Counted from the stretch's first letter, positions 16,701 through 25,857 are shown. The stretch is DNA of 64,000 nucleotides from Pirellulaceae bacterium (GCA_029243025.1 JAQWSU010000045.1:620001-684000); one strand, 5' to 3'. A program made the numbers and translations. The notes: a model not told the origin generated them from the letters alone.

Positions 16701-19655
16701 TCCGACACCGATACAAACGAACTTGATTTCCCGAACTTAAACGTGAAGCGACATCCCTCACTTGGATTGAATGCGAGATTCGATCTGGAATTGAATCTTG
16801 TCGCAAATGAAACCGGGATCGCCGGTGAGTTGGTCTACAACACCGATCTTTTCCAAGCAGCGACGATCGATCGCCTTACGGGACACTTCTACCAGCTACT
16901 TGAGTCGATTGCCAAAGACACAAGCCAACCGATCGCAAATCTGCAAATGCTTTCGGCACCAGAACAGCAACAAGTTTTATTCGACTGCAATCAGACTTCC
17001 GTTGACTTTCCTTCAGAAAACAGCGTCCATCAGCTGTTCGAAGAACAGGCCCAGCGAACCCCCGACTCGATTGCAGTTGAGTTCGAAGAACAAAGGCTTA
17101 CCTATCAGGAGCTAAATCAACGAACCAATCAACTTGCACACGACTTGCGTCATCGAGGAGTACAAACTGGCGACTCGGTGGGGCTCTGCCTGGAGAGATC
17201 TCCGGAAGCGATCGTCGGAATTCTGGGAATCCTGAAAGCGGGTGCCGCCTATGTGCCTCTCGACCCCGACTATCCTTCACAACGGCTTGAGTTCATGATT
17301 CGAGATACCAATCTCGCCTTCATCGTGACGAAACCAGATTTCCGAGAACTTCCGGCAACGGATATCAGCGAGGTTTACCTGGATACGAACGTCAGTCCAA
17401 CCAATAAGAAACCCTGCGACGCCCCGCCGATCAATCTCACACAAGAGTCCACTGCCTATGTGATGTTCACCTCGGGTTCCACGGGCCGACCCAAAGGTGT
17501 CGTGATGCCCCATCGTGCGTTGCGTAACTTAGTGCAATGGCAAATGGACCAGGAATGGATGGGGCCGGCGCGTACTCTACAGTTTGCTTCGTGCAACTTT
17601 GATGTTTCCTTTCAAGAGCTAATGACGACGCTCGGCAGCGGTGGCACCTTGGTTTTGGTTTCCGAGTTAACTCGCCGAGATCCGGTCGAACTCTGGAAGC
17701 TGATCAACCAGGCACAGGTCGAACGCCTGTTCTTGCCGTTTGTCATGTTGCAGCAACTCGCCACGGTGGGTACTCACGGTGGAACAACCTTACGTGAGAT
17801 TATTTCAGCCGGTGAATCGCTTCAACTCAGCCCTGAAATTCGGCAGCTTTTCCACCGACTCGAAAGCTGTCGTTTGCACAATCATTACGGTCCCACTGAA
17901 AGTCACGTCGTGACTTCTCATGTGCTGGATTGTGACATTGACAACTGGCCGAACGAAGCACCGATCGGAAAGCCGATCGCAAATACGCAAATCTATCTGC
18001 TTGACCAACAACAACAACCCGTACCGATCGGGGTAAGCGGTGAGCTTTACATCGGTGGCGAATGTCTGGCCAACGGCTACTTAAATCAACCCGAATTAAC
18101 CGCAGAGAGATTCATCTCCAATCCGTACAGCAACGAGCCCGATTCTCGGCTTTATCGCACAGGCGACCTCTGTCGCCGTCTGCCCGGCGGCACACTTGAG
18201 TTCATGGGGCGATGCGATGACCAGATTAAGCTGCGAGGATTTCGTGTTGAACTTGGCGAAATCGAGTCGGCTCTCCTAGCACATCCCGATGTTGCCCAAG
18301 CCGTTGTGGTAGTGCGTGACCACCAAGCCAGTGACCAACGTTTAATTGCCTATTGCGTTCCGCATGAATCGGCAACCTTGGAGATTTCCTCAATCAAACG
18401 AGAACTCAAAGATTTGTTGCCCGATTACATGCTGCCTTCTGCATTTGTGGAATTGGAAACCTTTCCGCTTACAAACACCGGCAAGCTTGACCGTCGTGCC
18501 TTGCCCGTTCCCGATGATTCGAGACCCGAATTGGATGTTGGTTACGTCGCACCAACGACTGAAAGACAAGAACAGCTTGTAGCGATTTGGCAGGAACTTC
18601 TAGAGCTGGAACAGATCGGCATCCATGACAATTTCTTCGAACTCGGAGGGCATTCCCTACTCGCCATGAGGCTGCTGGCGATCATCGATCGACGACTTAA
18701 CATCACCTATTCGCTGAAGGATTTTTTCCAAAATCCAACAATCGACGGATTGATTCAGGCGAGCGATGAACCTATCTCTGTCGCGCCAGAACTGTTGTCG
18801 ATCCATCAACCAGACATTTCGAATCAAAACAAATTCCCGCTCGTTGTTGCTCCCAATCTCTTTGGCCATATCAACGAATGGATTTCATTTCTCACAGAGT
18901 TCCAACTGGATCGGCCTGTTTATGGTCTGCAACTAGCCGGTCATGCTCCCTATTGGACTGAGAATCCTTCCATCGAAGAGATCGCGACCAGAATGATAGA
19001 CGCTTTGGACGATCGCATCATGGAGCAACCAATCCATTTCCTAGGGCACTCTTTCGGAGCTTACCTGGCCTACGAAATGGCACAGCAACTTGAGCGCCGA
19101 GGCAAAAAACCTGCCTCGGTTATCCTGATCGATGCTCGCCCGTTCACTCAACACCCTTCTTGGCGATTTCGCGACTTTTTATCGATCGCGTCCAACGCAC
19201 CTTTCTGGCTGGTGAATGAATTACAAGTTTACGGTGCGGGTGATTTAATGCAGCGTTTTCAACGCCGTCTGAAAAGCAAACGCACCTCAAGCGATGCAAC
19301 AGATAACCCAGCGTCATCACTTGAACAGTATGCCGTGCGTGCGATGCAGCAAATATTCAACTTGTCTGACTTTTCCAGCCTGTACCAGGATCGCTTGGTT
19401 CAAAGCTACTTGGCGTTTATTGCTTATCAAATGCAACCGACAAACAACCATGTGATTTACTTGAAGAGCCGAGTAAGAAATCTGATTCACCGTCACTCAC
19501 ACAACGGGAACTGGGACAACCTGGTAAATCCCGGATCACTGGATGTCTTTACGATTCCGGGCGATCACGGTGAACCACTCCACGACTTGTGGCAAAACGA
19601 GTTCTTTCGAATTTTGCAAAAAGCGTTGAAAAAGATCGATCAGGTCGATGGCTGA
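13719..19655 (+). CDS. Non-ribosomal peptide synthetase, A-T-C-A-T-TE
   Basis: A 1978-residue synthetase; residues are counted from ATG 13719 (a TTG at 13695 is possible; no strong SD is seen). A1 (about 35-540) has FTSGSTGSPKG at 193-203 but reads TGSALK where the Asp of amino-acid codes should be, and LSTTETG instead of YGPTE. T1 carries LGGNSLL with Ser584. The condensation domain (about 645-1080) has HHIATDG at 778-784. A2 (about 1105-1595) is canonical (FTSGSTGRPKG, NHYGPTES, YRTGDL) with code residues D-V-Q-F-I-A-H-V-V-K, matching proline-type codes. T2 has LGGHSLL (Ser1646). The thioesterase has GHSFGA with Ser1778, Asp1805 and His1950. It should join an unusual acid to proline and release it (inference). 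No PPTase or MbtH gene is in the window. Confidence 0.92.
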   Translation: MRTANQNGTDPMNANDKTKNYGPNSENQTEWSCNDLTVVDRFESIVSICAERSALNCDNRTLSYDELNRWVNRIAHRVIHSCSSNKTLDGDLPDRLINLANLGPDKVAANLAALKSGKTLISLNPNSSAQRLSKIISDSKPSAILTCSQMTSRAKQLSNGCCPIIDVSRESVALPENNPGLSISPQSIAYIAFTSGSTGSPKGVIHTHSSLVESIKVWHDIIPIVPSDHCVLFTQGTGSALKILLSSCLFGATLFAKDIQTQGFTNSADWIRRNRISVLTIPPQLYRTLTAELSHDDHFPDVRILRLNSDTVFPSDLTEACRRFGPNCTFINALSTTETGMVSALSVQLKNVDENCDVSPCDPVKGTDIFIMNGDDAPFQRKGSGILGITGNQVALGYWTDPDLTEKHFFSSPADPQKRSFRTSDVVYINDDGQLSILGRSNNQIKVRGNFVNLSEVEGCLLQHPNVKKSALKVDRDNEQGARIIAFVQVDNVDKNIRADIMSFLESRIESYMLPADIVTIQEMPLLQNGKIDADQLELPATVSTNESQATNDIEREVLTVWSEILDNKAIRLEDDFFYLGGNSLLAIRMMIRLEQRLMVHVPMHLLSEASTVEHFAAELIKIENVSPPKPVRGTAAKSSYQGSYPLSFPQQRLWFIAQLEEQVAAYNMSSTYEFEGELDKENLRRAVERIVHRHEPLRTVFNQGDDGQIYQSVLPKSHFKLSFYDLTSHSEAEQATKVAEHQQSQERTVFDLSSDLMLRAILIKLNADRHLLLLTIHHIATDGWSHRILQRELSYFYTAEHAGEELPLTDLDVHYKDFAIWQQNSASRHASQLDYWLTQLSNLPDLDLPTDQPRPNIQTHRGGSTPIRLTLPLAKQLQNKAAESHATTHMLLMAVFQVLLQRYAGQDDFGILVPIAGRNDPDLAYQIGCFINVLVIRADLSGNPSFDELVSRVRDTSLGAYSQQEVPYDQIVENTCAQRDLSRNPLAQVLFQYSDTDTNELDFPNLNVKRHPSLGLNARFDLELNLVANETGIAGELVYNTDLFQAATIDRLTGHFYQLLESIAKDTSQPIANLQMLSAPEQQQVLFDCNQTSVDFPSENSVHQLFEEQAQRTPDSIAVEFEEQRLTYQELNQRTNQLAHDLRHRGVQTGDSVGLCLERSPEAIVGILGILKAGAAYVPLDPDYPSQRLEFMIRDTNLAFIVTKPDFRELPATDISEVYLDTNVSPTNKKPCDAPPINLTQESTAYVMFTSGSTGRPKGVVMPHRALRNLVQWQMDQEWMGPARTLQFASCNFDVSFQELMTTLGSGGTLVLVSELTRRDPVELWKLINQAQVERLFLPFVMLQQLATVGTHGGTTLREIISAGESLQLSPEIRQLFHRLESCRLHNHYGPTESHVVTSHVLDCDIDNWPNEAPIGKPIANTQIYLLDQQQQPVPIGVSGELYIGGECLANGYLNQPELTAERFISNPYSNEPDSRLYRTGDLCRRLPGGTLEFMGRCDDQIKLRGFRVELGEIESALLAHPDVAQAVVVVRDHQASDQRLIAYCVPHESATLEISSIKRELKDLLPDYMLPSAFVELETFPLTNTGKLDRRALPVPDDSRPELDVGYVAPTTERQEQLVAIWQELLELEQIGIHDNFFELGGHSLLAMRLLAIIDRRLNITYSLKDFFQNPTIDGLIQASDEPISVAPELLSIHQPDISNQNKFPLVVAPNLFGHINEWISFLTEFQLDRPVYGLQLAGHAPYWTENPSIEEIATRMIDALDDRIMEQPIHFLGHSFGAYLAYEMAQQLERRGKKPASVILIDARPFTQHPSWRFRDFLSIASNAPFWLVNELQVYGAGDLMQRFQRRLKSKRTSSDATDNPASSLEQYAVRAMQQIFNLSDFSSLYQDRLVQSYLAFIAYQMQPTNNHVIYLKSRVRNLIHRHSHNGNWDNLVNPGSLDVFTIPGDHGEPLHDLWQNEFFRILQKALKKIDQVDG

Positions 19656-19909
19656 CGGGACGCATCAAATATCACTCGCTAGGTCAATTCGGAATCATCT
19701 CAAACAACGGCGGCCAAACAAGTTGCCTGACGAACGGTTTGCGCCCAAATCGCGAAAGGTGTTCCAGGGAGGTCAAAACCATTTCCCCTCAAGGCACACG
19801 GTGAATTCCCTCCGAGGCATCGCATCAAAAAGCAACTTCGCCTAATATCATATGAGACCACTGATGCTCCGCCTCTAATCACCTTCCATCCACCCCGCCA
19901 GCAGCCATC

Positions 19910-21136
19910 ATGGATTTTGCCGTCGAACCCATGGTTCTCATCGCAGGCACGTTATTATTTGCCAGCATTGTATTCAGCAAGCTTTCTGATCGCTTCGGAA
20001 TCCCAACCCTATTGCTTTTTCTCACCGTCGGCATGTTAGCTGGCTCCGAGGGCATTGGCGGGATTGCCTTCGAATCCCCACAAATAACCCGAGCTGTCGG
20101 CACGGTTGCATTGCTCTTAATCCTCTTCGCCGGTGGTCTTGATACGGAATGGAAATCGATCAAGCCTGTACTCGCGCCCGGCTTAGTACTTTCCACCGTC
20201 GGCGTCGTCATGACTGCCCTGCTTCTCGGCGCCTTCGCTTCCTTTATTTTAGGAAGTTATTCTGAAATCCATATCGGTCGAGGTGGTCTTGCTTGGCTGC
20301 CCGCCTTACTACTGGCAGCCATCGTTTCTTCCACGGATGCAGCGGCTGTTTTTGGTGTCTTTCGAACTAGCGAAGTTCAGCCCCCGGAACGAATTCGTTA
20401 CTTATTGGAATTTGAGTCGGGCAGCAATGACCCCATGGCAGTCCTGTTAACCACCGCGATTCTAGGATTCATGACTCAGGATGAAGGGATCGCGACGTAT
20501 CTCGCCTTAGATCTCGTCTTACAACTTGGTTTGGGAGCGATAATTGGATGGTTGCTCGGCTTCACGGGCACGTTGATCGTCAATTACCTTAAGCTCTCTT
20601 CGGAGGGACTTTATCCGTTACTTGTGCTTGCAATTGGACTGTTGACGTTTGGAGTCACCGAACTGACGGGCGGCAACGGATTTCTGTCTGTCTATGTCGC
20701 CGGGCTCGTCTTAAGAAACGGAATTGTTCCCCGGCGCGAGGCAATTATTTCATTTCACGACGGGCTCTCCTGGCTGGCGCAGATCAGCATGTTTATCGTG
20801 CTGGGTTTGTTTGTATTTCCCTCTCGGCTTCCAGCGGTCGCGATCCCTTCCCTCGTGATTGCCTTATTCCTAATGTTTATTGCTCGCCCGATAAGCGTTA
20901 CCCTCTGCCTGCTTCCATTCCGTCAAAGCCGCGAACAAATTGCTTTTGTATCCTGGGTCGGCCTGCGTGGTTCAGTGCCCATCGTATTGGCAACTTTCCC
21001 TGCAACCTACGGCATCGAAGGAGCTGACGACATTTTCAATGTTGTCTTTTTCATTGTGCTCACGTCAGTCCTCATTCAGGGACTGTCATTGATCCCATGT
21101 ACGCGGTGGCTATTTCCGCCCCACAAGAAATTCTGA
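19910..21136 (+). CDS. NhaP2/CvrA-type cation/proton antiporter
   Basis: A 408-residue polytopic membrane protein of the CPA1/CPA2 antiporter superfamily with about a dozen hydrophobic segments. It has family phrases such as LSDRFGIPTLLLFLTVGMLAG, LILFAGGLDTEW, SSTDAAAVFG (acidic ion-site motif), ESGSNDPMAVLL and WVGLRGSVPIVLA. It exchanges K+ or Na+ for protons across the inner membrane. It is shorter than E. coli NhaP2 (about 578 residues), lacking the C-terminal TrkA_C-like cytoplasmic domain. It lies 254 bp after the NRPS on the same strand; this may be chance, as it is not a typical peptide exporter. Confidence 0.85.
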   Translation: MDFAVEPMVLIAGTLLFASIVFSKLSDRFGIPTLLLFLTVGMLAGSEGIGGIAFESPQITRAVGTVALLLILFAGGLDTEWKSIKPVLAPGLVLSTVGVVMTALLLGAFASFILGSYSEIHIGRGGLAWLPALLLAAIVSSTDAAAVFGVFRTSEVQPPERIRYLLEFESGSNDPMAVLLTTAILGFMTQDEGIATYLALDLVLQLGLGAIIGWLLGFTGTLIVNYLKLSSEGLYPLLVLAIGLLTFGVTELTGGNGFLSVYVAGLVLRNGIVPRREAIISFHDGLSWLAQISMFIVLGLFVFPSRLPAVAIPSLVIALFLMFIARPISVTLCLLPFRQSREQIAFVSWVGLRGSVPIVLATFPATYGIEGADDIFNVVFFIVLTSVLIQGLSLIPCTRWLFPPHKKF

Positions 21137-21230
21137 GTGCGCCTCATCACGTGCAAACGTCACCAGCAGCAACCGATCCATCCAGCTTGGATCTGGAAAC
21201 ACTTCGATTTAGAACCATTCGAACTGCGGC

Positions 21231-23144
21231 TTAATCAACGGCTCTTCTGCCAACGGCGATTTCAGCAGCCGATGCCCAAGCCTTGCCATTCACTTCGGAC
21301 AACACTTGGATTTTTACGTAGCGTGCCTTGACAGGCGTACCACATGGAACGGATTGTACTGTGCGAACTTTTTCAAATTGGGTTTCCACAACCGGCTCAC
21401 CAAATCCCTCGGAACTATCACCAACAAAGAACCGCGTTTTCGCAAACGTTCCATTCCAGCTTTCATCTTGCCGTGCGAGATAATAAAAACGATCGATTTC
21501 GAATTCACCACCCAAGTCCAATACCAAGCTATGGGGATGTTTATCGAGACGGCCAGAAAATCGCGTATGCCAATGGGTACGAGAATCCCCATCGACTGCG
21601 GACGCAGCATCGCGACCGGCCACATCACGTTCGCTACTCACTTCAACAACCTTCATTTGCTTTGCCGGAATTCGATTCTTAACTCGAATCTGATTCACCC
21701 GCTTACGTTTTTGTTGTGGCGGCCGGGTGGATCCCCATTTCGCTTGCCGATCACGTTCATGCAGCGCACGACCTTGATAGCTGCCCGGTTGAACGGGATC
21801 ATGAGATTGCTTTGCGAATTGCTTAAGCCGATCGAGAATATCAGGGTGTTGTGCTGCCAAATCGTGCTTTTCACTAATGTCGGCTGCCAGGTCATAAAGG
21901 GCCCACTCGCCATTACGTTTCGTCCGGATCGCTTTCCAATTCTTCATTCGAACAGCAACCTGGGAACCATATTCCCAGTAGAGAAATTCATGCTCGACTT
22001 GTGGTTTACCCACCGCTTGCTCTCCTAAGAGTTCTGGCAAAAACGACAAACCGTCAATGTCATTCGGGGTTCGGGCACCGGAAAGTTCTGCAAGCGTCGG
22101 TAGAACATCAGGTTGATAACAAAGCAAATCACTAACCTGCCCTGCCTTAATTTTCCCAGGCCAACGCACCAGATAAGGAATTCGTAATCCTCCCTCAAAA
22201 AGATTGCCTTTACCGCCTCGAAATTCAACACCCGTGCGCGGATCAACGTTCGGGCCAAAAAAACCTCTCGGATACTGAGAGCTACGGAATCGGTCCTGCC
22301 CGCCGTTATCTCCCGTAAAGAAAACAATCGTGTTTTCCTCGAGGGAAAGTTCTTTCAACAACGCAATCACTTGGCCTAGATTACGGTCGACCATTGTCAC
22401 CATCGCAGCATAGTTCTTCACATCCTGAGCAATCTTCTTATCGTCCATCCACGCATCATCTCGGTAGACGTCCCAGGCAGGATCATTCGCGGGAATGTCA
22501 TACATCCCATGTGGAGGAGTAATGGGCAAGTAGCAAAAAAACGGGCGATCTTGATTGTCGCGAATGAACTTAAATGCTTCCTTCACAATTTCGTAGTGCG
22601 AATAGGTCTCACCCGAACGACCTCCTTGATTGCCAGCAAGTGGCACCTCCTCGCTGTTTCGAATCAGGTAAGGCGGGTAAAAGGAGTGCGCATGTACTTG
22701 ATCGTAATAGCCGTAAAACAAATCAAATCCATGTTGCTCAGGAACCCCCGTTGAACCTCTGCCGCCCGCACCCCATTTCCCAAAACCACCGGTGACATAC
22801 CCCTGCTGTTTAAGCAACGACGCAATCGTCACTTCATCAGCACGCAAGGGAGTTCCGCCATCATTTGCCCGCACCGATGCATGCCCCATATGTTTACCGG
22901 TCATTAATCCACAACGCAAAGGTGCACAAACGGGTGCAACGGCAAGTGCCTGGGTAAATCGGATCCCCTCACGCGCCATTTGATCAATATTTGGCGTTCT
23001 CAAATGTGGATTTCCCATATGAGACAATTCGAAATATGCAAGCTCATCCGACATCAAATAAACGATGTTCGGCAAGCGATCCTTTGCCAAACAATCAGCT
23101 TTTGCAATCACAACGACAGTCATCAAAAACACGATATGTTTCAT
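21231..23144 (-). CDS. Secreted sulfatase with C-terminal F5/8-type-C domain
   Basis: A 637-residue type I sulfatase. The start at ATG 23144 gives a signal peptide (MKHIVFLMTVVVIAKADCLA) and has a purine-rich AAAAGGGA before it. The core begins PNIVYLMSDEL (metal Asp), then PVCAPLRCGLMTGKH, where Cys73 is the predicted formylglycine in a C-x-P-x-R motif with Leu at the fourth place. FFTGDNGG and EGGLRIPYLVRWPG follow. After about residue 505 comes a discoidin/F5-8C-like domain (AVDGDSRTHWHTRFSG, HSLVLDLGGEFEIDRFYYL), which often binds carbohydrate. It probably desulfates a polysaccharide outside the cytoplasm. An FGly-generating enzyme is not in the window. The 112-residue upstream extension is rejected. 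Confidence 0.9.
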   Translation of the reverse strand: MKHIVFLMTVVVIAKADCLAKDRLPNIVYLMSDELAYFELSHMGNPHLRTPNIDQMAREGIRFTQALAVAPVCAPLRCGLMTGKHMGHASVRANDGGTPLRADEVTIASLLKQQGYVTGGFGKWGAGGRGSTGVPEQHGFDLFYGYYDQVHAHSFYPPYLIRNSEEVPLAGNQGGRSGETYSHYEIVKEAFKFIRDNQDRPFFCYLPITPPHGMYDIPANDPAWDVYRDDAWMDDKKIAQDVKNYAAMVTMVDRNLGQVIALLKELSLEENTIVFFTGDNGGQDRFRSSQYPRGFFGPNVDPRTGVEFRGGKGNLFEGGLRIPYLVRWPGKIKAGQVSDLLCYQPDVLPTLAELSGARTPNDIDGLSFLPELLGEQAVGKPQVEHEFLYWEYGSQVAVRMKNWKAIRTKRNGEWALYDLAADISEKHDLAAQHPDILDRLKQFAKQSHDPVQPGSYQGRALHERDRQAKWGSTRPPQQKRKRVNQIRVKNRIPAKQMKVVEVSSERDVAGRDAASAVDGDSRTHWHTRFSGRLDKHPHSLVLDLGGEFEIDRFYYLARQDESWNGTFAKTRFFVGDSSEGFGEPVVETQFEKVRTVQSVPCGTPVKARYVKIQVLSEVNGKAWASAAEIAVGRRAVD

Positions 23145-23304
23145 GAATTTCCCTTTTGGCCGCGTACCGATTAGGTAACGGAAAATCAACCGCAAACCGT
23201 CATCATACCAATCGACAGCGCAAGATAACTGACTTTTTTCGGCCATGGAAACAACAGCGCGAAACGGGCCATATTTGCTGGGCTTTTCGCAATGCGATGA
23301 GCAG

Positions 23305-24069
23305 CTAGGGCAGGGCACTTGCCTCGAGCGCAAGTGCCGCCCCGATGATCCCCGCATGACCGCGAAAATCGGCTGGCACGAGCTTGGCGCGGGTCTGCAA
23401 TTCGTGCAGAAACTTTTTTGATTCGCCGCTAATCCCACCACCAAAGATAATGAGATCAGGCCAAACGAGCGAATCCACATGACTCAAATAACGCTGCACT
23501 CGTTTCGTCCATTGAGCCAAGGTTAACTCACCGTCTTCGAAGAACCGACCGGCTGCTCGCTGTTCGGCAATATAACCATCGAGCTCAAGTTCACCCAATT
23601 CAAGATTCGGCGAAAGCTGCCCATCGACAAATAGAGCGCTGCCAATTCCAGTACCAAAGGTAAGCATCAGCACGACGCCCTGTTGCCGAAATTCTCGCCC
23701 GGCACCAAATTGCATCTCCGCCAGACCAGCAGCATCCGCATCGTTGATCAAGCAAACCTTTTTACCGAATCGAGATATTAGCAAATCACGTCCGTTCACA
23801 CCCACCCAACTGTCGTCAACATTCGTCGCATTGTGCACGACACCAGCTCGGACAACTCCCGGAAAAGCGCAACCCATGGTATCGCAAGGTCCAAATTGCA
23901 TGGCAATCTGGTCTACGATTTCCCCAATCGTTTCGATGACAGCGGTCGGAGTCGCTGGACAAGGCGTTGGGATTCGGACGCGTTCATGTAACATCTGACC
24001 TGAACGCAGATCAACCGTGGACCCCTTAATGCCCGAGCCACCCACATCGATCCCAAGTGCAGTGGTCAA
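23305..24069 (-). CDS. ppgK: Polyphosphate glucokinase (ROK family)
   Basis: A 254-residue ROK kinase. It begins with the phosphate motif LGIDVGGSGIKGS and has NDADAAGLAE (catalytic Asp), LTFGTGIGSALFVDG and LELGELELDGYIAEQ, features of polyphosphate-dependent glucokinases. FGGGISGESKKFL and GIIGAALALEA close the fold. It should phosphorylate glucose using polyphosphate and perhaps ATP in the cytoplasm. It lies upstream of the sulfatase on the same strand with a 160-bp gap, so co-transcription is possible but not shown. Confidence 0.85.
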   Translation of the reverse strand: MTTALGIDVGGSGIKGSTVDLRSGQMLHERVRIPTPCPATPTAVIETIGEIVDQIAMQFGPCDTMGCAFPGVVRAGVVHNATNVDDSWVGVNGRDLLISRFGKKVCLINDADAAGLAEMQFGAGREFRQQGVVLMLTFGTGIGSALFVDGQLSPNLELGELELDGYIAEQRAAGRFFEDGELTLAQWTKRVQRYLSHVDSLVWPDLIIFGGGISGESKKFLHELQTRAKLVPADFRGHAGIIGAALALEASALP

Positions 24070-24360
24070 CGCCGGTCCCCTCCTTGTAAATCATGGTAAC
24101 TTCGACACGTCCGCTTGCTGACCATAGAAAGGTTTTTCATGGATTCACAGAATAGGCAATCACGACGCTAATTTTACGAATTCATTGTTCATGGAGCAAT
24201 GGCAGCCCGTTGCCGACTTCCCCACGAAAAATACCGAGTGCCACGATAGCGGCCGATGATTCAATTCAACTCCAGGCGGCGTCACACCGGATCCAATCCG
24301 TGTTCCCTCTATCACGCGGGCACCGTCGACACGCCTGACGGGTAGGTAACTCGACAAAGT

Positions 24361-25857
24361 CTACTTTGTATCAAACGCGTAGAGCTGGGAAGCCGTTCGC
24401 ACGTATAACGTTCCATCAACAATCGCGGGAGTTGCCAAGATCGGTTCAGCAAGATCGTTTCGAGCAAGTTGTCGGGGAGTGTCTCCGCTGACATCAATCG
24501 TTGAAACGATCCCAGAAGCTGAACAAAGATAGAGTACATCACCACAAAGAATGGGCGATGCATAATAGGTCCCTGTCGCTCCCATACGCTTTCGATACAA
24601 TCGTTTGCCACTCACCAAATCGATGCAGGTGAGAATACCACCATTCTTGACCATGTAAATCCGACGTTTGTGATAGATGGGAGATGGTACTTCCGGTATT
24701 GCCTTGCGTTCAAGTACGTCAACATTTGCATCCGTCACCTTTCCTTTTGCATTAAGTTGAACCGAAAGCAAACCGTGTTCACGGATACGATCGCCTCGAT
24801 CACCTAGTTGGTCACGAAACCGATTCCATTCAGCCCGCTCCACATAGCCACTCCTGTCACGATCCAAACTCCGGAACATGATTGGCATTTTTGTTTGAGC
24901 CGCATCGGCCCCTTCGGGACGATGAAAGACCGCGAGATATTTCGGTAGTTCTTTCTTGTCGAGACGTTGATCGGCATCTTGATCATGCTTTTGCAACAAC
25001 AGTTCGTATTCAGGTTGTTCTGGAACGAGTTCCGGTTCGCCCGTTTGATTCCAAGTTGCAACAAATAATTTACCTTCAGCCAGAATCGGAGTGCTGGTCG
25101 CTGTTGTGCTGGCCTTGATCGACCAAACAAGTTCGCCATCATCCCGCTGGTAGGAGGCAATCCCATTCGAGCTATGCAAGACAATTTGATCCTCCCATCG
25201 GATGGGAGTTCCCGTACATGATTTGTCAGGTCCAAACCGACCCGCACACTTTTTTTTCCAAATCAACTCCCCCGTTTCCATTGAGAGCGCAAGCAGGAAG
25301 TGATCAAAATAAGTGCCGCGATAGAGGATTACACGATCGCCCCAAATGATCGGCGAAATCGCATTTCCGCCATAGGTCTTGGCCGTCGGCATAGAAAAGG
25401 TCCACCGTTTGTTTCCCTGGCGATCAAAACAGATCAGACCACAAGATCCAAAATAGGCCACCACCGACTCACCATCGGTTGCAGGGGTACTGCTCGCTGG
25501 GCTAAACGCGGGATGTCCCTTTTCGATCTGTTTGCTGGGGACCTGTCTGCGCCACTTCACCTGGCCCAACTGCCGGTCAATACACCACACTTCTAAAAGC
25601 TTCTGGGTTGAATCGTATGACGTGAAGAATAAATCATCCTGCCAAATACATGGAGACGAATGCCCCTCGGGCACCTTGAGACTCCAAAGAACCTTTTCAT
25701 CAGGTCCAAAATCAATCGGTGCGGCGACTGACGAATCGGCAATACCACTTGAATTCACACCGCGAAACTGAGGCCACGTCACCTCACCCCTTGCCGGTAA
25801 TTCCGCGATAACAAGAACAACAGCGATCACACACCACGGATAAAATCTGAAAACCAT
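24361..25857 (-). CDS. Secreted PQQ-like beta-propeller protein with EF-hand insertion
   Basis: A 498-residue exported protein; ATG 25857 was chosen (GTG 25866 is the alternative), followed by a signal segment. It opens TWPQFRGVNSSG, the common start of planctomycete PQQ-type propellers, and has repeated blades such as KVLWSLKVPEG, GELIWKKKC, GELVWSIK and PAIVDGTLYVRT. Between blades, at about residues 292-303 and 332-343, sit two EF-hand loops, DQDADQRLDKKE and DRDRSGYVERAE, both with well-placed acidic ligands. This suggests calcium binding in a BamB-like propeller. No catalytic role is assigned; it may be a scaffold or an orphan dehydrogenase-like protein. Confidence 0.8.
   Translation of the reverse strand: MVFRFYPWCVIAVVLVIAELPARGEVTWPQFRGVNSSGIADSSVAAPIDFGPDEKVLWSLKVPEGHSSPCIWQDDLFFTSYDSTQKLLEVWCIDRQLGQVKWRRQVPSKQIEKGHPAFSPASSTPATDGESVVAYFGSCGLICFDRQGNKRWTFSMPTAKTYGGNAISPIIWGDRVILYRGTYFDHFLLALSMETGELIWKKKCAGRFGPDKSCTGTPIRWEDQIVLHSSNGIASYQRDDGELVWSIKASTTATSTPILAEGKLFVATWNQTGEPELVPEQPEYELLLQKHDQDADQRLDKKELPKYLAVFHRPEGADAAQTKMPIMFRSLDRDRSGYVERAEWNRFRDQLGDRGDRIREHGLLSVQLNAKGKVTDANVDVLERKAIPEVPSPIYHKRRIYMVKNGGILTCIDLVSGKRLYRKRMGATGTYYASPILCGDVLYLCSASGIVSTIDVSGDTPRQLARNDLAEPILATPAIVDGTLYVRTASQLYAFDTK

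Noticed and set aside
21306-22028. 240-codon plus-strand open frame inside the sulfatase gene
   Set aside because: It is antisense to a well-supported sulfatase/discoidin region and has no family-like content.
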